Origin: Variovorax sp.
GTDB lineage: Bacteria; Pseudomonadota; Gammaproteobacteria; Burkholderiales; Burkholderiaceae_C
Direction: 5' to 3'
Length of the DNA stretch: 64,000 nucleotides
Assembly (NCBI GenBank): GCA_017744935.1
Contig: JAGIAI010000028.1
Span: 1-64,000 of the forward strand
Shown here: positions 7,368 through 16,465 of the stretch, piece by piece
Position numbering within the stretch: the stretch's first letter is position 1
How the letters are laid out: each line of letters opens with the position of its first letter
Program-made: the position numbers and the translations under genes
Notes under the pieces: model-generated
Databases searched by the model: none
Told to the model about the DNA's origin: nothing
What the model saw: the letters and a program-made list of their open reading frames with translations, nothing else

Positions 7368-9083
7368 CTATCGCCCTTGCGCTGCCTTCCTGATTGCGCT
7401 CAGCGTTCCTCGGGTGGTGATCACCTCGGGGTCGAGCGGAATCTCGATCAGCGTGCCCGTATCGGCCTCCAGTGCCCGCTGCAGCGCACCTTCGAACTGC
7501 GCGGTCTCGGTGACCCGCTCGGCTGCGTAGCCATAGGCCCTCGCGAGCGCACAGAAGTCCGGGTTGCGCAGCTCGGTACCGCTCACCTTGGTCGGGTACT
7601 CGCGCTCCTGGTGCATGCGAATGGTGCCGTACATGCCGTTGTTGAGCAGCACGATGATGCTCTTGCCACCGTGCTGCGAAGCCGTCGCGAGCTCCTGTCC
7701 CGTCATCAGGAAGTCCCCGTCACCCGCGATTGTGAAGGCGACACGCCCAGTTGCCAGGTTCGCCGCGATCCCCGCGGGCACGCCATAACCCATCGCGCCG
7801 CTCGTGGGCGCCAGTTGCGTCTTGGCGCCCTTCGTGAGGCCGTGATAGCGGAAATAGCGATGCACCCAGCTCGCAAAGTTGCCCGCGCCGTTGGTGATCG
7901 CGGCGTCCGGCGGAAGGTGCTTCTGCAGCAATTGGACGACCTGCACCATGTCCACTGCGCCACGCGGCGTCTCAGGCGGGAGGCCCGCGAGTGGCTGCGG
8001 TTCCAGGTTCGCGACGTAGTCCACATGCGCTGCCGCAGTCCAGGCTTCCCACGGCAGATCCGTCGGCGCGCTCAGCACTTCGAGGCTGCGCGCGGCCGCG
8101 CTCATGCCTGCGTTGATCGCGAGATCGGCCTGGTAGACGCGGTTGAGTTCCTCTGCGCTGGCATGGATGTGCACCAGCGTCTGCTTCGGCTTCGGCGCCT
8201 CGAGTAGCGTGTAGCCGCTGGTCGTCATCTCGCCGAGCCGCGGGCCGATGGCCAGGATCAGGTCGCTCTGCCGCACCCGCTCCGCGAGCTTCGGATTGAT
8301 CGCGATACCGACGTCGCCCGCGTACAGCGGATGGTGGTTGTCGAACGTGTCCTGGAAGCGGAACGCATTCGCCACCGGCAGCTTCCAGTTTTCGGCAAAG
8401 CGCTGAAGTGCCTGAGCGGACTGCTGTGTCCAACCACCGCCGCCGGCGATCACGAGCGGGCGCTGCGACTTCAGGAGCAGTTCGCGCAACGTACGCAACG
8501 CACCGGGATCGCTCCATGGCTCGACTGCCTCGACGCGACGCAGCGGACGCGACGCCGTGGTGCTGCGCAACATGTCCTCGGGCAACACCAGCACCACCGG
8601 CCCGGGGCGCCCGTTCATCGCAGTCGCGAATGCCCGCGCGATGTACTCCGGGATACGGTTCGCATCGTCGATGCGTTCGACACGCTTGGCAAAGCCCTTG
8701 GTGCTCGGTCCGAAGAAGCTGCCGTAGTCGACCTCCTGAAAGGCCTCCCGATCGCGGAAGTCGCTGCCGACGTCGCCAACAAAGAGCACCATCGGCGTCG
8801 AATCCTGGAACGCGTTGTGCACGCCGATCGAAGCGTTGGTGGCACCCGGCCCGCGCGTGACGAAGCACACGCCCGGCCTTCCGGTCAGCTTGCCGTGGGC
8901 CTCGGCCATGAACGCCGCGCCGCCTTCCTGGCGATTCACGATGAAGCGGATGCGATCGCCGTATTGATGAAAGCCGTCGAGCACCGCGAGGAAGCTCTCG
9001 CCCGGAACACCGAAGGCCAGCTCGACCCCCTGTTCGATCAGGCACTCGACAATCAGGTGCCCTGCGGGTTGTGGTGAGCTCAT
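7368..9083 (-). CDS. Thiamine-diphosphate-dependent enzyme, acetolactate-synthase-like
   Basis: A 571-residue protein with the three-domain order of the POX/AHAS family. The N-terminal pyrimidine-binding domain contains FGVPGESFLAVLDGF with the catalytic glutamate. A central Rossmann-like domain contains RPLVIAGGGGW. The C-terminal diphosphate-binding domain has GDGDFLMTGQELATAS and a terminal LLNN (GDG...NN motif). The start at 9083 follows GAGAGG. It is not the housekeeping IlvB, since no ilvN neighbour is present. It is divergent from a TetR gene next to a catabolic operon, so it may be the TPP step of that pathway, but the reaction is unproven. Confidence 0.88.
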   Translation of the reverse strand: MSSPQPAGHLIVECLIEQGVELAFGVPGESFLAVLDGFHQYGDRIRFIVNRQEGGAAFMAEAHGKLTGRPGVCFVTRGPGATNASIGVHNAFQDSTPMVLFVGDVGSDFRDREAFQEVDYGSFFGPSTKGFAKRVERIDDANRIPEYIARAFATAMNGRPGPVVLVLPEDMLRSTTASRPLRRVEAVEPWSDPGALRTLRELLLKSQRPLVIAGGGGWTQQSAQALQRFAENWKLPVANAFRFQDTFDNHHPLYAGDVGIAINPKLAERVRQSDLILAIGPRLGEMTTSGYTLLEAPKPKQTLVHIHASAEELNRVYQADLAINAGMSAAARSLEVLSAPTDLPWEAWTAAAHVDYVANLEPQPLAGLPPETPRGAVDMVQVVQLLQKHLPPDAAITNGAGNFASWVHRYFRYHGLTKGAKTQLAPTSGAMGYGVPAGIAANLATGRVAFTIAGDGDFLMTGQELATASQHGGKSIIVLLNNGMYGTIRMHQEREYPTKVSGTELRNPDFCALARAYGYAAERVTETAQFEGALQRALEADTGTLIEIPLDPEVITTRGTLSAIRKAAQGR

Positions 9084-9185
9084 GTGCGATGCGCCTCTCT
9101 GCTTCAAATGGGGTGCGCGAATTATCCGCGTGCCTCCCCCTGCTTGCCCGCTTGCCTTAATTCCCCATCTGGTTAAATTCGCCGC

Positions 9186-9836
9186 ATGAAACCCCGCCGC
9201 TCTCACGCGCCGGCCGAACCGCGCTCCCGCGACGCCGACCGCTCCCAACTCGCCATCCTTGCCTCGGCGCGCGACGAGTTCTCGCAACGCGGACTCGCGG
9301 GCGCGCGCATGGACAGCATCGCCGAGCGTGCCGGCCTCAACAAGCGGCTGATCTACTACTACTTCGGGAGCAAGGACGATCTCTTCCTGGCAGTGCTCGA
9401 AGGCACCTACGCAAGCATTCGACAGGCAGAGCAACGGCTTCACCTCGAAGACGTGGAGCCGGTCGAAGCGATCCGCCGCCTGGTCTCCTTCACCTGGCAC
9501 TACTACCTCGAGCATCCCGAGTTCATCACGCTGCTCAATAGCGAAAACCTGCACCGCGCAGTGCACCTGAAGCGCTCCGAACGCATCCAGGAGATGAACT
9601 CCCCGCTGATCAAGCTACTCGACGACGTGCTCGATCGCGGGCGAAGAAGCGGCGTCTTTCGCGATGGCATCGATCCGGTACAGCTCTACATCTCGATCGC
9701 CTCGCTCTGCTACTTCTACCTCTCGAACAACGACACGCTGTCGACCATCTTCGGCCGGGACCTGCGCACCCCGAAGGCGATGGCGCAACGCCTCTCGCAC
9801 ATGACCGATCTGGTGCTCGGCTACGCGCTGCGCTGA
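9186..9836 (+). CDS. TetR-family transcriptional regulator
   Basis: A 216-residue regulator. The N-terminal helix-turn-helix (about 25-70) includes MDSIAERAGLNKRLIYYYFG followed by SKDDLFLAV, and a helical ligand-binding domain follows. It lies between the divergent TPP-enzyme gene and the ABC-transporter operon, so it is the obvious local regulator of both. A 7-base palindrome next to the operon promoter (9898-9917) is the candidate operator. The inducer is presumably the transported compound or a pathway intermediate. Confidence 0.92.
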   Translation: MKPRRSHAPAEPRSRDADRSQLAILASARDEFSQRGLAGARMDSIAERAGLNKRLIYYYFGSKDDLFLAVLEGTYASIRQAEQRLHLEDVEPVEAIRRLVSFTWHYYLEHPEFITLLNSENLHRAVHLKRSERIQEMNSPLIKLLDDVLDRGRRSGVFRDGIDPVQLYISIASLCYFYLSNNDTLSTIFGRDLRTPKAMAQRLSHMTDLVLGYALR

Positions 9837-9862
9837 TTCGGGTATCTCCTAGGCAACGGTCG

Positions 9863-9917
9863 TTGACTGGGGCAGGGACCGGTTTCTAGAATCGTTTAAT
9901 TCACTTTCCGGTGAATT
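9863..9917 (+). promoter_or_regulatory. Operon promoter with palindromic candidate TetR operator
   Basis: TTGACT (9863-9868) and TAGAAT (9887-9892) are 18 bases apart. Just downstream, AATTCAC (9898-9904) and GTGAATT (9911-9917) form a perfect inverted repeat over a six-base spacer, at about +1 to +20. That position would block transcription when bound. A looser AATTC-containing pair lies before the TetR gene at about 9159-9180. Confidence 0.6.
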
Positions 9918-9978
9918 GGAACGCGCGGTTCGACCGCGATGCCAACGGCTTCACGGCTCAACCCACCTGCTCTCGTCG

Positions 9979-10752
9979 ATGCTTCGCAACCTGCTGCTTT
10001 CACCCGCACTGAGGCCCTTCCTGCTGATCCTGATGCTGCTGGTGTTGTGGGACATGGTGATCCGGGTCTTCAAGATCCCGCCCTACCTCATCCCCCCGCC
10101 GATGCAGGTCGTGCACCAGTTGATCGCCGAATGGCCGCGCCTCATCGCCGAAAGCTGGAAGACCACTCTCGCCACGCTGGGCGGCTTCGGTCTCACGATC
10201 GTGATCGGCATCCCGATCGCGATGGTGATCGCCTACTCGCGCGTGGTCGAGTCGTACGTCTACCCGCTGCTGGTGTTCTCGCAGAGTATCCCCAAGGTCG
10301 CGATCGCGCCGCTCTTCGTGGTGTGGTTTGGCTTCGGCATCTTTCCGAAGGTGATCTCGGCCTTCCTGCTGGGCTTCTTCCCGGTGGTCGTCTCGACGGT
10401 GATGGGCTTCAAGTCGGTCGAGCCCGACATGCTCGATCTCGCACGCTCGATGGGCGCAACACGCCTGCAGACCTTCTTCAAGATCAGCCTGCCGCAGGCC
10501 CTGCCGGCGATCTTCAGCGGCCTGAAAGTCGCGGTGACGCTGGCGGTGGTCGGCGCGGTGGTCGGCGAATTCGTTGGCTCCAACTCCGGCATCGGCTACG
10601 TGCTGCAGGTCGCCAACGGCAACTTCGACCTTCCGCTCATGTTCGCGGCGCTGGTGGTGCTCTCGACCATCGGCGTGCTGCTCTTCGTCGCTGTCGATCT
10701 CGTCGAGCGGCTGATGATCCCGTGGCACGCCTCCCAGCGCCACGCCAACTGA
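9979..10752 (+). CDS. ABC transporter permease (NitT/TauT type)
   Basis: A 257-residue inner-membrane permease with about six helices. It carries the EAA loop that docks the ATPase (DLARSMGATRLQTFFKISLP). It resembles SsuC/TauC/ThiX permeases for sulfonates, nitrate-like anions or thiamine precursors. The start at 9979 (MLRNLLLS) is preferred because earlier in-frame codons are not membrane-like. It is first in the operon, followed by its binding protein and ATPase. The substrate cannot be fixed from the permease alone. Confidence 0.92.
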   Translation: MLRNLLLSPALRPFLLILMLLVLWDMVIRVFKIPPYLIPPPMQVVHQLIAEWPRLIAESWKTTLATLGGFGLTIVIGIPIAMVIAYSRVVESYVYPLLVFSQSIPKVAIAPLFVVWFGFGIFPKVISAFLLGFFPVVVSTVMGFKSVEPDMLDLARSMGATRLQTFFKISLPQALPAIFSGLKVAVTLAVVGAVVGEFVGSNSGIGYVLQVANGNFDLPLMFAALVVLSTIGVLLFVAVDLVERLMIPWHASQRHAN

Positions 10753-10787
10753 GTTCCGTTGCAAACCACTCTTCCAGGAGACAAACC

Positions 10788-11792
10788 ATGAAGAAGATGC
10801 TCACGACCCTCCTCGCCGGCGCTGCCGCCGCGGTGGCACTCGCGGTGACACCCGCCCAGGCACAGAACAAGCCGGCGGACAAGGTCACGCTGATGCTCAA
10901 CTGGTACCTCTACAGCGAGCACGCGCCGTTCTTCCTCGGCAAGGAACGCGGCTATTTCGCGGAAGAAGGCATCGATCTCGACATCCAGGAAGGCCGCGGC
11001 TCCGCCGTCACCGCGCAGGCCGTGGCGGCCAAGTCGGCCACCTTCGGCTACATCGACGTCACGACCATGATCAAGGCCGCCGCCAAGGGCGCGCCGCTGA
11101 AGTCCACCGGCGTGCTGTTCCAGGTCAGCCCGATGTCGGTGATGGGCTTCAGCGAGAAGGGCATCAAGACGCCGAAGGACATCGTCGGCAAGACCGTCGC
11201 GACCACGCCGGGCGACTCGATGTCGCAGATGTGGCCGGTCTTCCTCAAGGCCAACAACATCACGCCGGACCAGGTGAAGGTCATCTCGGGCGATGCGCAG
11301 ACCAAGCTCAATGCGGTGGCCAACGGCCAAGCCGACCTGCTGCTTGGCTATGTGATGGACCAGGCGATCAAGCTGCAGGACGCCACCGGCAAGCCTGTGA
11401 CGCCGATCCGCTTCGCGGACTCGGGCGTGAACCAGATCAGTTCCGGGATCATCACCAACAAGAACCTGCTGACCGAGAACCCCGATCTGGTAAAGCGATT
11501 CATGCGCGCCGCGACCCGCTCGGCCGAAGCCGCCGAGAAGGAACCGGAAGCCGCCGTCGACGCGATGCTCAAGGCCAACCCCAAGGCCGGCGTTCGCGAC
11601 ACGCTCATCATCGGCCTCAAGCAGAGCACCGCGCTCTATCACACCAAGGACACTGCCAACCAGCGTCCGTTCCGGGTAGCGATGAAGAACGTCAACGACT
11701 CGCTGGACCTGCTGGTGCAATACGGCGGGATGGATGCATCCACGCGAGGCAAGCCCGAGGACTACGTCACCCTCGACTTCCTTCCGAACTGA
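10788..11792 (+). CDS. ABC transporter substrate-binding protein (SsuA/NMT1-like)
   Basis: A 334-residue periplasmic protein. It has a clear signal peptide, MKKMLTTLL then a hydrophobic core to about residue 26, with cleavage after AQA. The mature part starts with the NMT1/SsuA signature KVTLMLNWYLYSEHAPFFLG and continues GYFAEEGIDLDIQEG. This family binds sulfonates, nitrate, riboflavin or pyrimidine precursors. CCAGGAGACAAACC precedes the ATG. It follows the permease by 35 bases. Confidence 0.93.
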   Translation: MKKMLTTLLAGAAAAVALAVTPAQAQNKPADKVTLMLNWYLYSEHAPFFLGKERGYFAEEGIDLDIQEGRGSAVTAQAVAAKSATFGYIDVTTMIKAAAKGAPLKSTGVLFQVSPMSVMGFSEKGIKTPKDIVGKTVATTPGDSMSQMWPVFLKANNITPDQVKVISGDAQTKLNAVANGQADLLLGYVMDQAIKLQDATGKPVTPIRFADSGVNQISSGIITNKNLLTENPDLVKRFMRAATRSAEAAEKEPEAAVDAMLKANPKAGVRDTLIIGLKQSTALYHTKDTANQRPFRVAMKNVNDSLDLLVQYGGMDASTRGKPEDYVTLDFLPN

Positions 11793-11825
11793 TGACTCGC
11801 GCGCTTCAACTCTCCCATCGCTCCA

Positions 11826-12608
11826 ATGTCCACTGAAGTCCTGATCGAAGCGCGCGGCGTCTCGAAGATCTATCAAAGCAAGGACGGCCCGGTCGAATCG
11901 CTGAAGCCGCTGGACTTCTCGATTCGCGAAGGCGAGTTCGTCTCCGTCGTCGGGCCGTCCGGCTGCGGCAAAAGCACGCTGCTGAAGATGGTGGCGGGCC
12001 TGCTGCCGATCAGCGGCGGCACGCTCACCCTTGCAGGTCATCCGATCAAGGGACCGCAGAAGGACGTGGGCATCGTCTTCCAGAGCGCCGTGCTGCTCGC
12101 CTGGCGCAGCGTGGAAGACAACATCCTCCTGCAAGCGGAGATCCGCCATCTGCCCAAGGAAACGTCGCGCCAACGTGCCCGCGAACTGATGCAGATGGCC
12201 GGGCTCACCGGCTTCGAAAAGAAGTACCCGTGGCAACTCTCCGGCGGCATGCAGCAGCGCGCATCGATCTGCCGCGCCCTGCTGCACGACCCCTCTGTGC
12301 TGCTCATGGACGAGCCGTTCGGCGCACTCGACGCGATGACGCGCGAGAAGATGAACCTCGAACTGCAGCGCATCTGGTCGGCCTCGAAGAAAACCGTGCT
12401 GCTGATCACGCACAGCATTCCGGAAGCGATCTTCCTCTCTGATCGCGTGATCGTGATGAGCGAGCGCCCGGGTTCGATCGCCGCGATCTACGACATCGAT
12501 CTGCCGCGCCCGCGCCCCCTCGACGTGATGGGCACGGAGCGGTTCGCCGAGTACGCCCGTACCCTGCGCGCGCACTTCTTCGCCCAAGGCCACCTCGACG
12601 CTCACTGA
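11826..12608 (+). CDS. ABC transporter ATP-binding protein (SsuB/TauB type)
   Basis: A 260-residue cytoplasmic ATPase that drives import. Motifs are complete: Walker A GPSGCGKST (43-51), Q-loop VFQSAVLLAW, signature LSGGMQQR, Walker B VLLMDEPFGALD and switch histidine in LLITHSIPEA. It completes the three-gene importer with the two genes before it. The enolase-superfamily gene starts eight bases after its stop, tying transport to catabolism in one operon. Confidence 0.94.
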   Translation: MSTEVLIEARGVSKIYQSKDGPVESLKPLDFSIREGEFVSVVGPSGCGKSTLLKMVAGLLPISGGTLTLAGHPIKGPQKDVGIVFQSAVLLAWRSVEDNILLQAEIRHLPKETSRQRARELMQMAGLTGFEKKYPWQLSGGMQQRASICRALLHDPSVLLMDEPFGALDAMTREKMNLELQRIWSASKKTVLLITHSIPEAIFLSDRVIVMSERPGSIAAIYDIDLPRPRPLDVMGTERFAEYARTLRAHFFAQGHLDAH

Positions 12609-12616
12609 GCCTCACC

Positions 12617-14059
12617 GTGACTGCCGCTCCGTCCTCCGCACCCCGCCTGCGCGCGCTCTCCGTCGAATTCGGTGTGCGCGCGATGTCGCTGCGGCTGCCG
12701 TTCAAGTTCGGCGCATCCACGCTGACACGTTGCCCGCAGGTCTTCGTGCGCGCCACCGTGGACTGCGGCCCGCACGGAACCGCTGAAGGCTGGTCCGCGG
12801 AGTTGATGGTGCCGCGATGGTTCGACAAGCGGGTGGATCGCAGCGCGGCCGACAACGTGCGCGACCTGCAGCAAGCGCTGGAATCTGCATCCATCGCCTA
12901 CACCCGGGGCGCACCGGCAACCGCCTTCGATCTCTTCGCGCAGAACTACGACGCGCTGATGCGCCAAGGCGAGGCATCGGGCGCCACCGCACTTTCGATC
13001 GCCTTCGGGCAAGCGGTGATCGACCGCGCTGTCATCGACGCGCTGTGCCGAAGCCTTCAATTGCCGATGCATGCGGCATTCAACCGAAACCTGGTCGGTC
13101 TTCGCGAGACACCGCTTGCGCAGGATCTCCAGGGTTGGGACTGGGATGCATGGCTGTCGACGCTCACGCCTTCTCACGATCTGCACGCCAGACACACCAT
13201 CGGCATGCTCGACGCGCTGGAAGGCGACACCGATGACGCCACGGGCCTGCCGGTGAGTCTGCCGGCTGTCGTGCGCCACTACGGCCATCGCTATTTCAAG
13301 ATCAAGCTCGGCGGCGATCCGGGAGCAGATCTCGCACGGCTCGACGCCGTCCTTGCCACGCTCGACAGCGTCGCACCGGGCCACCACTTCACCCTCGACG
13401 GCAACGAGCAATATGTAGATCTGAAGTCCTTGAAGGCACTCTGCGAAGGCCTACGTGCACTGCCACGTCTCGCCGGACGCCCGGACGCGCTGCTCTACCT
13501 CGAGCAACCGCTGCCACGCGACGCGAGCATGGACCCTGCGCTGAGCCAACTCCAGCCACTGGCGCCGCTGCTGCTCGATGAGGCCGACGGCACGCTCGAC
13601 GCCTTCCCGCTTGGACGCAATCACGGCTGGCGCGGCGTGTCGAGCAAGGGTTGCAAGGGGATCTACAAGGCCATGATCAACCGCGCGCGCTGCGATCGGT
13701 GGAACCTGGCGCCCGGCCACGAGACCGACCGCTGCTTCATGTCGGCAGAGGATCTGACTTGCCAGGCCGGACTCGCGGTGCAGCAGGATCTCGCGCTTGC
13801 AGCGCTGCTCGGTCTTTCTCACTGCGAACGCAACGGTCATCACTACGTCGACGGCTTCGGCGATGCACCGGACGTGGAGCAAAGCGCCTTCGCGCAGGCG
13901 CATCCCGATCTTTACGAGACCACCGCCGGGCGTCCGCGACTGGCGATCCGCAACGGCCGCATCGAAGCCGCATCGCTCGACCGCCCCGGCTTCGCGCATG
14001 CGGCCAACCCTGATTTCACGAGCCTGCTGCCGCTCCAGCAGGCGCCCTCGCTGGTGTAG
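12617..14059 (+). CDS. Enolase-superfamily (mandelate racemase/muconate lactonizing-like) enzyme
   Basis: A 480-residue protein with a GTG start at 12617. A capping domain comes first, then a barrel with plausible enolase-superfamily residues: a KIK lysine motif in YFKIKLGGD, then acidic metal ligands in LDGNEQY, LEQPL and LDEADG, then SSKGCKGIYK. These enzymes take a proton alpha to a carboxylate, so dehydration or epimerisation of an acid sugar is likely. It is longer than typical family members (about 370-400), mainly in the N-terminal half. It could also be one of the uncharacterised mandelate-racemase-like proteins seen beside Gfo/Idh dehydrogenases. Confidence 0.75.
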   Translation: MTAAPSSAPRLRALSVEFGVRAMSLRLPFKFGASTLTRCPQVFVRATVDCGPHGTAEGWSAELMVPRWFDKRVDRSAADNVRDLQQALESASIAYTRGAPATAFDLFAQNYDALMRQGEASGATALSIAFGQAVIDRAVIDALCRSLQLPMHAAFNRNLVGLRETPLAQDLQGWDWDAWLSTLTPSHDLHARHTIGMLDALEGDTDDATGLPVSLPAVVRHYGHRYFKIKLGGDPGADLARLDAVLATLDSVAPGHHFTLDGNEQYVDLKSLKALCEGLRALPRLAGRPDALLYLEQPLPRDASMDPALSQLQPLAPLLLDEADGTLDAFPLGRNHGWRGVSSKGCKGIYKAMINRARCDRWNLAPGHETDRCFMSAEDLTCQAGLAVQQDLALAALLGLSHCERNGHHYVDGFGDAPDVEQSAFAQAHPDLYETTAGRPRLAIRNGRIEAASLDRPGFAHAANPDFTSLLPLQQAPSLV

Positions 14060-14096
14060 GCGCCGCGCGCCCGTCCCGCCCCTCAAGGAGAAAACC

Positions 14097-15260
14097 ATGG
14101 CACAACAACGACTCGGAATCATCATGCACGGCGTCACCGGACGCATGGGCATGAACCAGCACCTGATCCGCTCGATCTGCGCGATCCGGGCGCAAGGCGG
14201 CGTAACACTTTCCAACGGCGACAAGGTCATGCCCGATCCGATCCTGATCGGCCGCAATGCCGAGAAGATCGAAGCCCTCGCCAAGGCACACGGCATCGCG
14301 CGCTGGGGCACCGACCTCGATAAGGCGCTGGAGAACAAGGAAGACACCATCTTCTTCGACGCCGGCACCACGCAGATGCGCCCGCAGTTGCTCGCCAAGG
14401 CCATCCGCGCCGGCAAGCACGTCTACTGCGAAAAGCCGATCGCGACCAACCTCAACGAAGCCGTCGAAATCGCCCGGCTCGCGCAAGGCTCGGGTCTCAA
14501 GCACGGTGCGGTGCAGGACAAGCTCTTCCTGCCCGGCCTGCGCAAGCTCGACATGCTGCGCCGCGCCGGCTTCTTCGGACGCATGCTGTCGGTCCGGCTC
14601 GAATTCGGGTACTGGGTCTTCGAAGGCGATCTGCAGCCCATCCAACGCCCATCCTGGAACTACCGCAAGGAAGACGGCGGCGGGATGATCCTCGACATGA
14701 TGTGCCACTGGCGCTATGTGCTGGACAACCTCTTCGGCGAGGTGAAGTCGGTCTCGTGTCTCGGCACCACGCACATTCCGCGCCGCTGGGACGAAGCCGG
14801 CCAGCCCTATGAAGCGACGGCCGACGACGCGGCCTACGCAACCTGCGAACTCACCGGCCACAACGGCGAACCGGTGATCGCGGCGATCAACATGAGCTGG
14901 GTGACCCGCGTGCGCCGCGACGACCTGGTGACCTTCCATGTCGACGGCACCGATGGCTCGGCGGTCGCCGGCCTGTCGTCGTGCCGCGCGCAATCGCGAG
15001 TCGCCACGCCGCGCCCTGTCTGGAACCCTGACGAGAAGCAGACGATGAACTTCTTCGACCAGTGGCAGGAGATCCCGGACTCGCAGGTCTACGACAACGG
15101 CTTCAAGATCCAGTGGGAGCACTTCATTCGCCACGTTGTCGAGAACGCGCCGTACAAGTGGACGCTGCCCGAAGGCGCCAAAGGCGTGCAGCTCGTCGAG
15201 GCCGCGCTCGAAAGCTGGAAGGACCGTCGCTGGATCGACGTGCCCGAACTGAAGATCTGA
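14097..15260 (+). CDS. Gfo/Idh/MocA-family oxidoreductase
   Basis: A 387-residue NAD(P)-dependent dehydrogenase. The N-terminal Rossmann fold starts LGIIMHGVTGRMGMNQ. The family lysine motif is CEKPIA near residues 108-113. The C-terminal alpha/beta domain contains WNYRKEDGGGMILDMMCHW, with the GG..D..H pattern seen in sugar dehydrogenases. The family oxidises a hydroxyl of sugars, inositols or glycosides. An AAGGAG lies upstream of the ATG at 14097. It sits between the enolase-like and DUF993 genes with gaps of 37 and 11 bases. Confidence 0.9.
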   Translation: MAQQRLGIIMHGVTGRMGMNQHLIRSICAIRAQGGVTLSNGDKVMPDPILIGRNAEKIEALAKAHGIARWGTDLDKALENKEDTIFFDAGTTQMRPQLLAKAIRAGKHVYCEKPIATNLNEAVEIARLAQGSGLKHGAVQDKLFLPGLRKLDMLRRAGFFGRMLSVRLEFGYWVFEGDLQPIQRPSWNYRKEDGGGMILDMMCHWRYVLDNLFGEVKSVSCLGTTHIPRRWDEAGQPYEATADDAAYATCELTGHNGEPVIAAINMSWVTRVRRDDLVTFHVDGTDGSAVAGLSSCRAQSRVATPRPVWNPDEKQTMNFFDQWQEIPDSQVYDNGFKIQWEHFIRHVVENAPYKWTLPEGAKGVQLVEAALESWKDRRWIDVPELKI

Positions 15261-15271
15261 GGAGGCGTTCC

Positions 15272-16459
15272 ATGGCCCTCTCGCTCACTCTTCCCACTTC
15301 GGACGGCGCGCTTGCGTCCTATGCGCTCAAGGGCAGCACGCCTGTCAAGCCGCCGGCCGGCGTCAAGTTCAACCGCATCGCCTACTCGGCGGCGCACGTG
15401 GTGGCCGACCCGAAGGCCGCGATCGACCCGTGGCTGCAATGCGCGGTCGACTGGGACGCCACCATCGGCTATCGCCGCCGGCTGTGGTCGCTCGGCCTCG
15501 GCGTCGCCGAAGCCATGGACACCGCGCAGCGCGGCATGGGCCTCGACTGGCCGACCTCGCTCGAACTCATCCGCCGGTCGCTCGAAGCCGCGAAGGACGT
15601 GCCCGGCGCGCTGGTCGCTTCAGGCTGCGGGACGGACCACCTGGACATCGACAAGGTCAGGAGCGTCGATGACGTGATCCGCGGCTATGAAGAGCAGATG
15701 GCTGCGATCGAAGCGCTGGGCGGCAAGCTGATCGTGATGGCAAGCCGCGCCCTGGCCCGCGTCGCGAAAAGCCCCGCCGACTACGAGCGCGTCTACGACC
15801 GCATCCTGAGCCAGGCCAGGCAGCCGGTGATCCTTCACTGGCTCGGCGACATGTTCGACCCCGCGCTCGCCGGCTACTGGGGCACCTCGGACATCGACAG
15901 CGCGATGAATACCGCGCTCGGCATCATCGCTGCGCATCCAGACAAAGTGGATGGCATCAAGATCTCCCTGCTCGACAAGGAAAAGGAGATCGCAATGCGC
16001 CGCCGCCTGCCTGCAGGCGTTCGCATGTACACCGGCGACGACTTCAACTATGCGGAGCTGATTGCGGGAGACGGCCACGGCAGCGAACCGACGCATGGCA
16101 AGAGCGATGCGCTGCTCGGCATCTTCGACGCGATCGCACCGGCCGCGAGCGCGGCGCTGGGCGAGCTGGCTGCCGGCAACTTCGACAAGTTCCACGCGAT
16201 CCTCGGGCCGACCGTGCCCCTGTCGCGTCACATCTTTGCAGCGCCGACGCGCTTCTACAAGACGGGCGTGGTTTTCATGGCGTGGCTCAACGGGCACCAG
16301 AGCCACTTCACGATGGTTGGGGGGCAGCAGAGCACGCGTTCGCTGCCGCATCTGGCCGAACTGTTCCGATTGGCCGACGCCGCGAACCTGCTGGAGCAGC
16401 CCGAACTGGCGGTGCGTCGCATGAAGACGCTCCTGGCCGTGCACGGCATCGAAGGTTGA
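15272..16459 (+). CDS. DUF993 protein, dihydrodipicolinate-synthase-like
   Basis: A 395-residue protein of the DUF993 family, which has a DHDPS-like TIM barrel but no firmly assigned reaction that I know of. VDGIKISLLDKEKE places a lysine where class I aldolases of the DapA type form their Schiff base. VILHWLGDMFDPAL and YTGDDFNYAEL look like conserved active-site loops. An aldol cleavage or retro-aldol role is inferred. GAGGAGGCGTTCC before ATG 15272 fixes the start. The next gene starts six bases after the stop. Confidence 0.85.
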   Translation: MALSLTLPTSDGALASYALKGSTPVKPPAGVKFNRIAYSAAHVVADPKAAIDPWLQCAVDWDATIGYRRRLWSLGLGVAEAMDTAQRGMGLDWPTSLELIRRSLEAAKDVPGALVASGCGTDHLDIDKVRSVDDVIRGYEEQMAAIEALGGKLIVMASRALARVAKSPADYERVYDRILSQARQPVILHWLGDMFDPALAGYWGTSDIDSAMNTALGIIAAHPDKVDGIKISLLDKEKEIAMRRRLPAGVRMYTGDDFNYAELIAGDGHGSEPTHGKSDALLGIFDAIAPAASAALGELAAGNFDKFHAILGPTVPLSRHIFAAPTRFYKTGVVFMAWLNGHQSHFTMVGGQQSTRSLPHLAELFRLADAANLLEQPELAVRRMKTLLAVHGIEG

Positions 16460-16465
16460 ACGACG

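Noticed and set aside
10596..12605. 669-codon leftward frame
   Set aside because: Antisense to the ABC importer genes, whose motifs and ribosome sites are clear.
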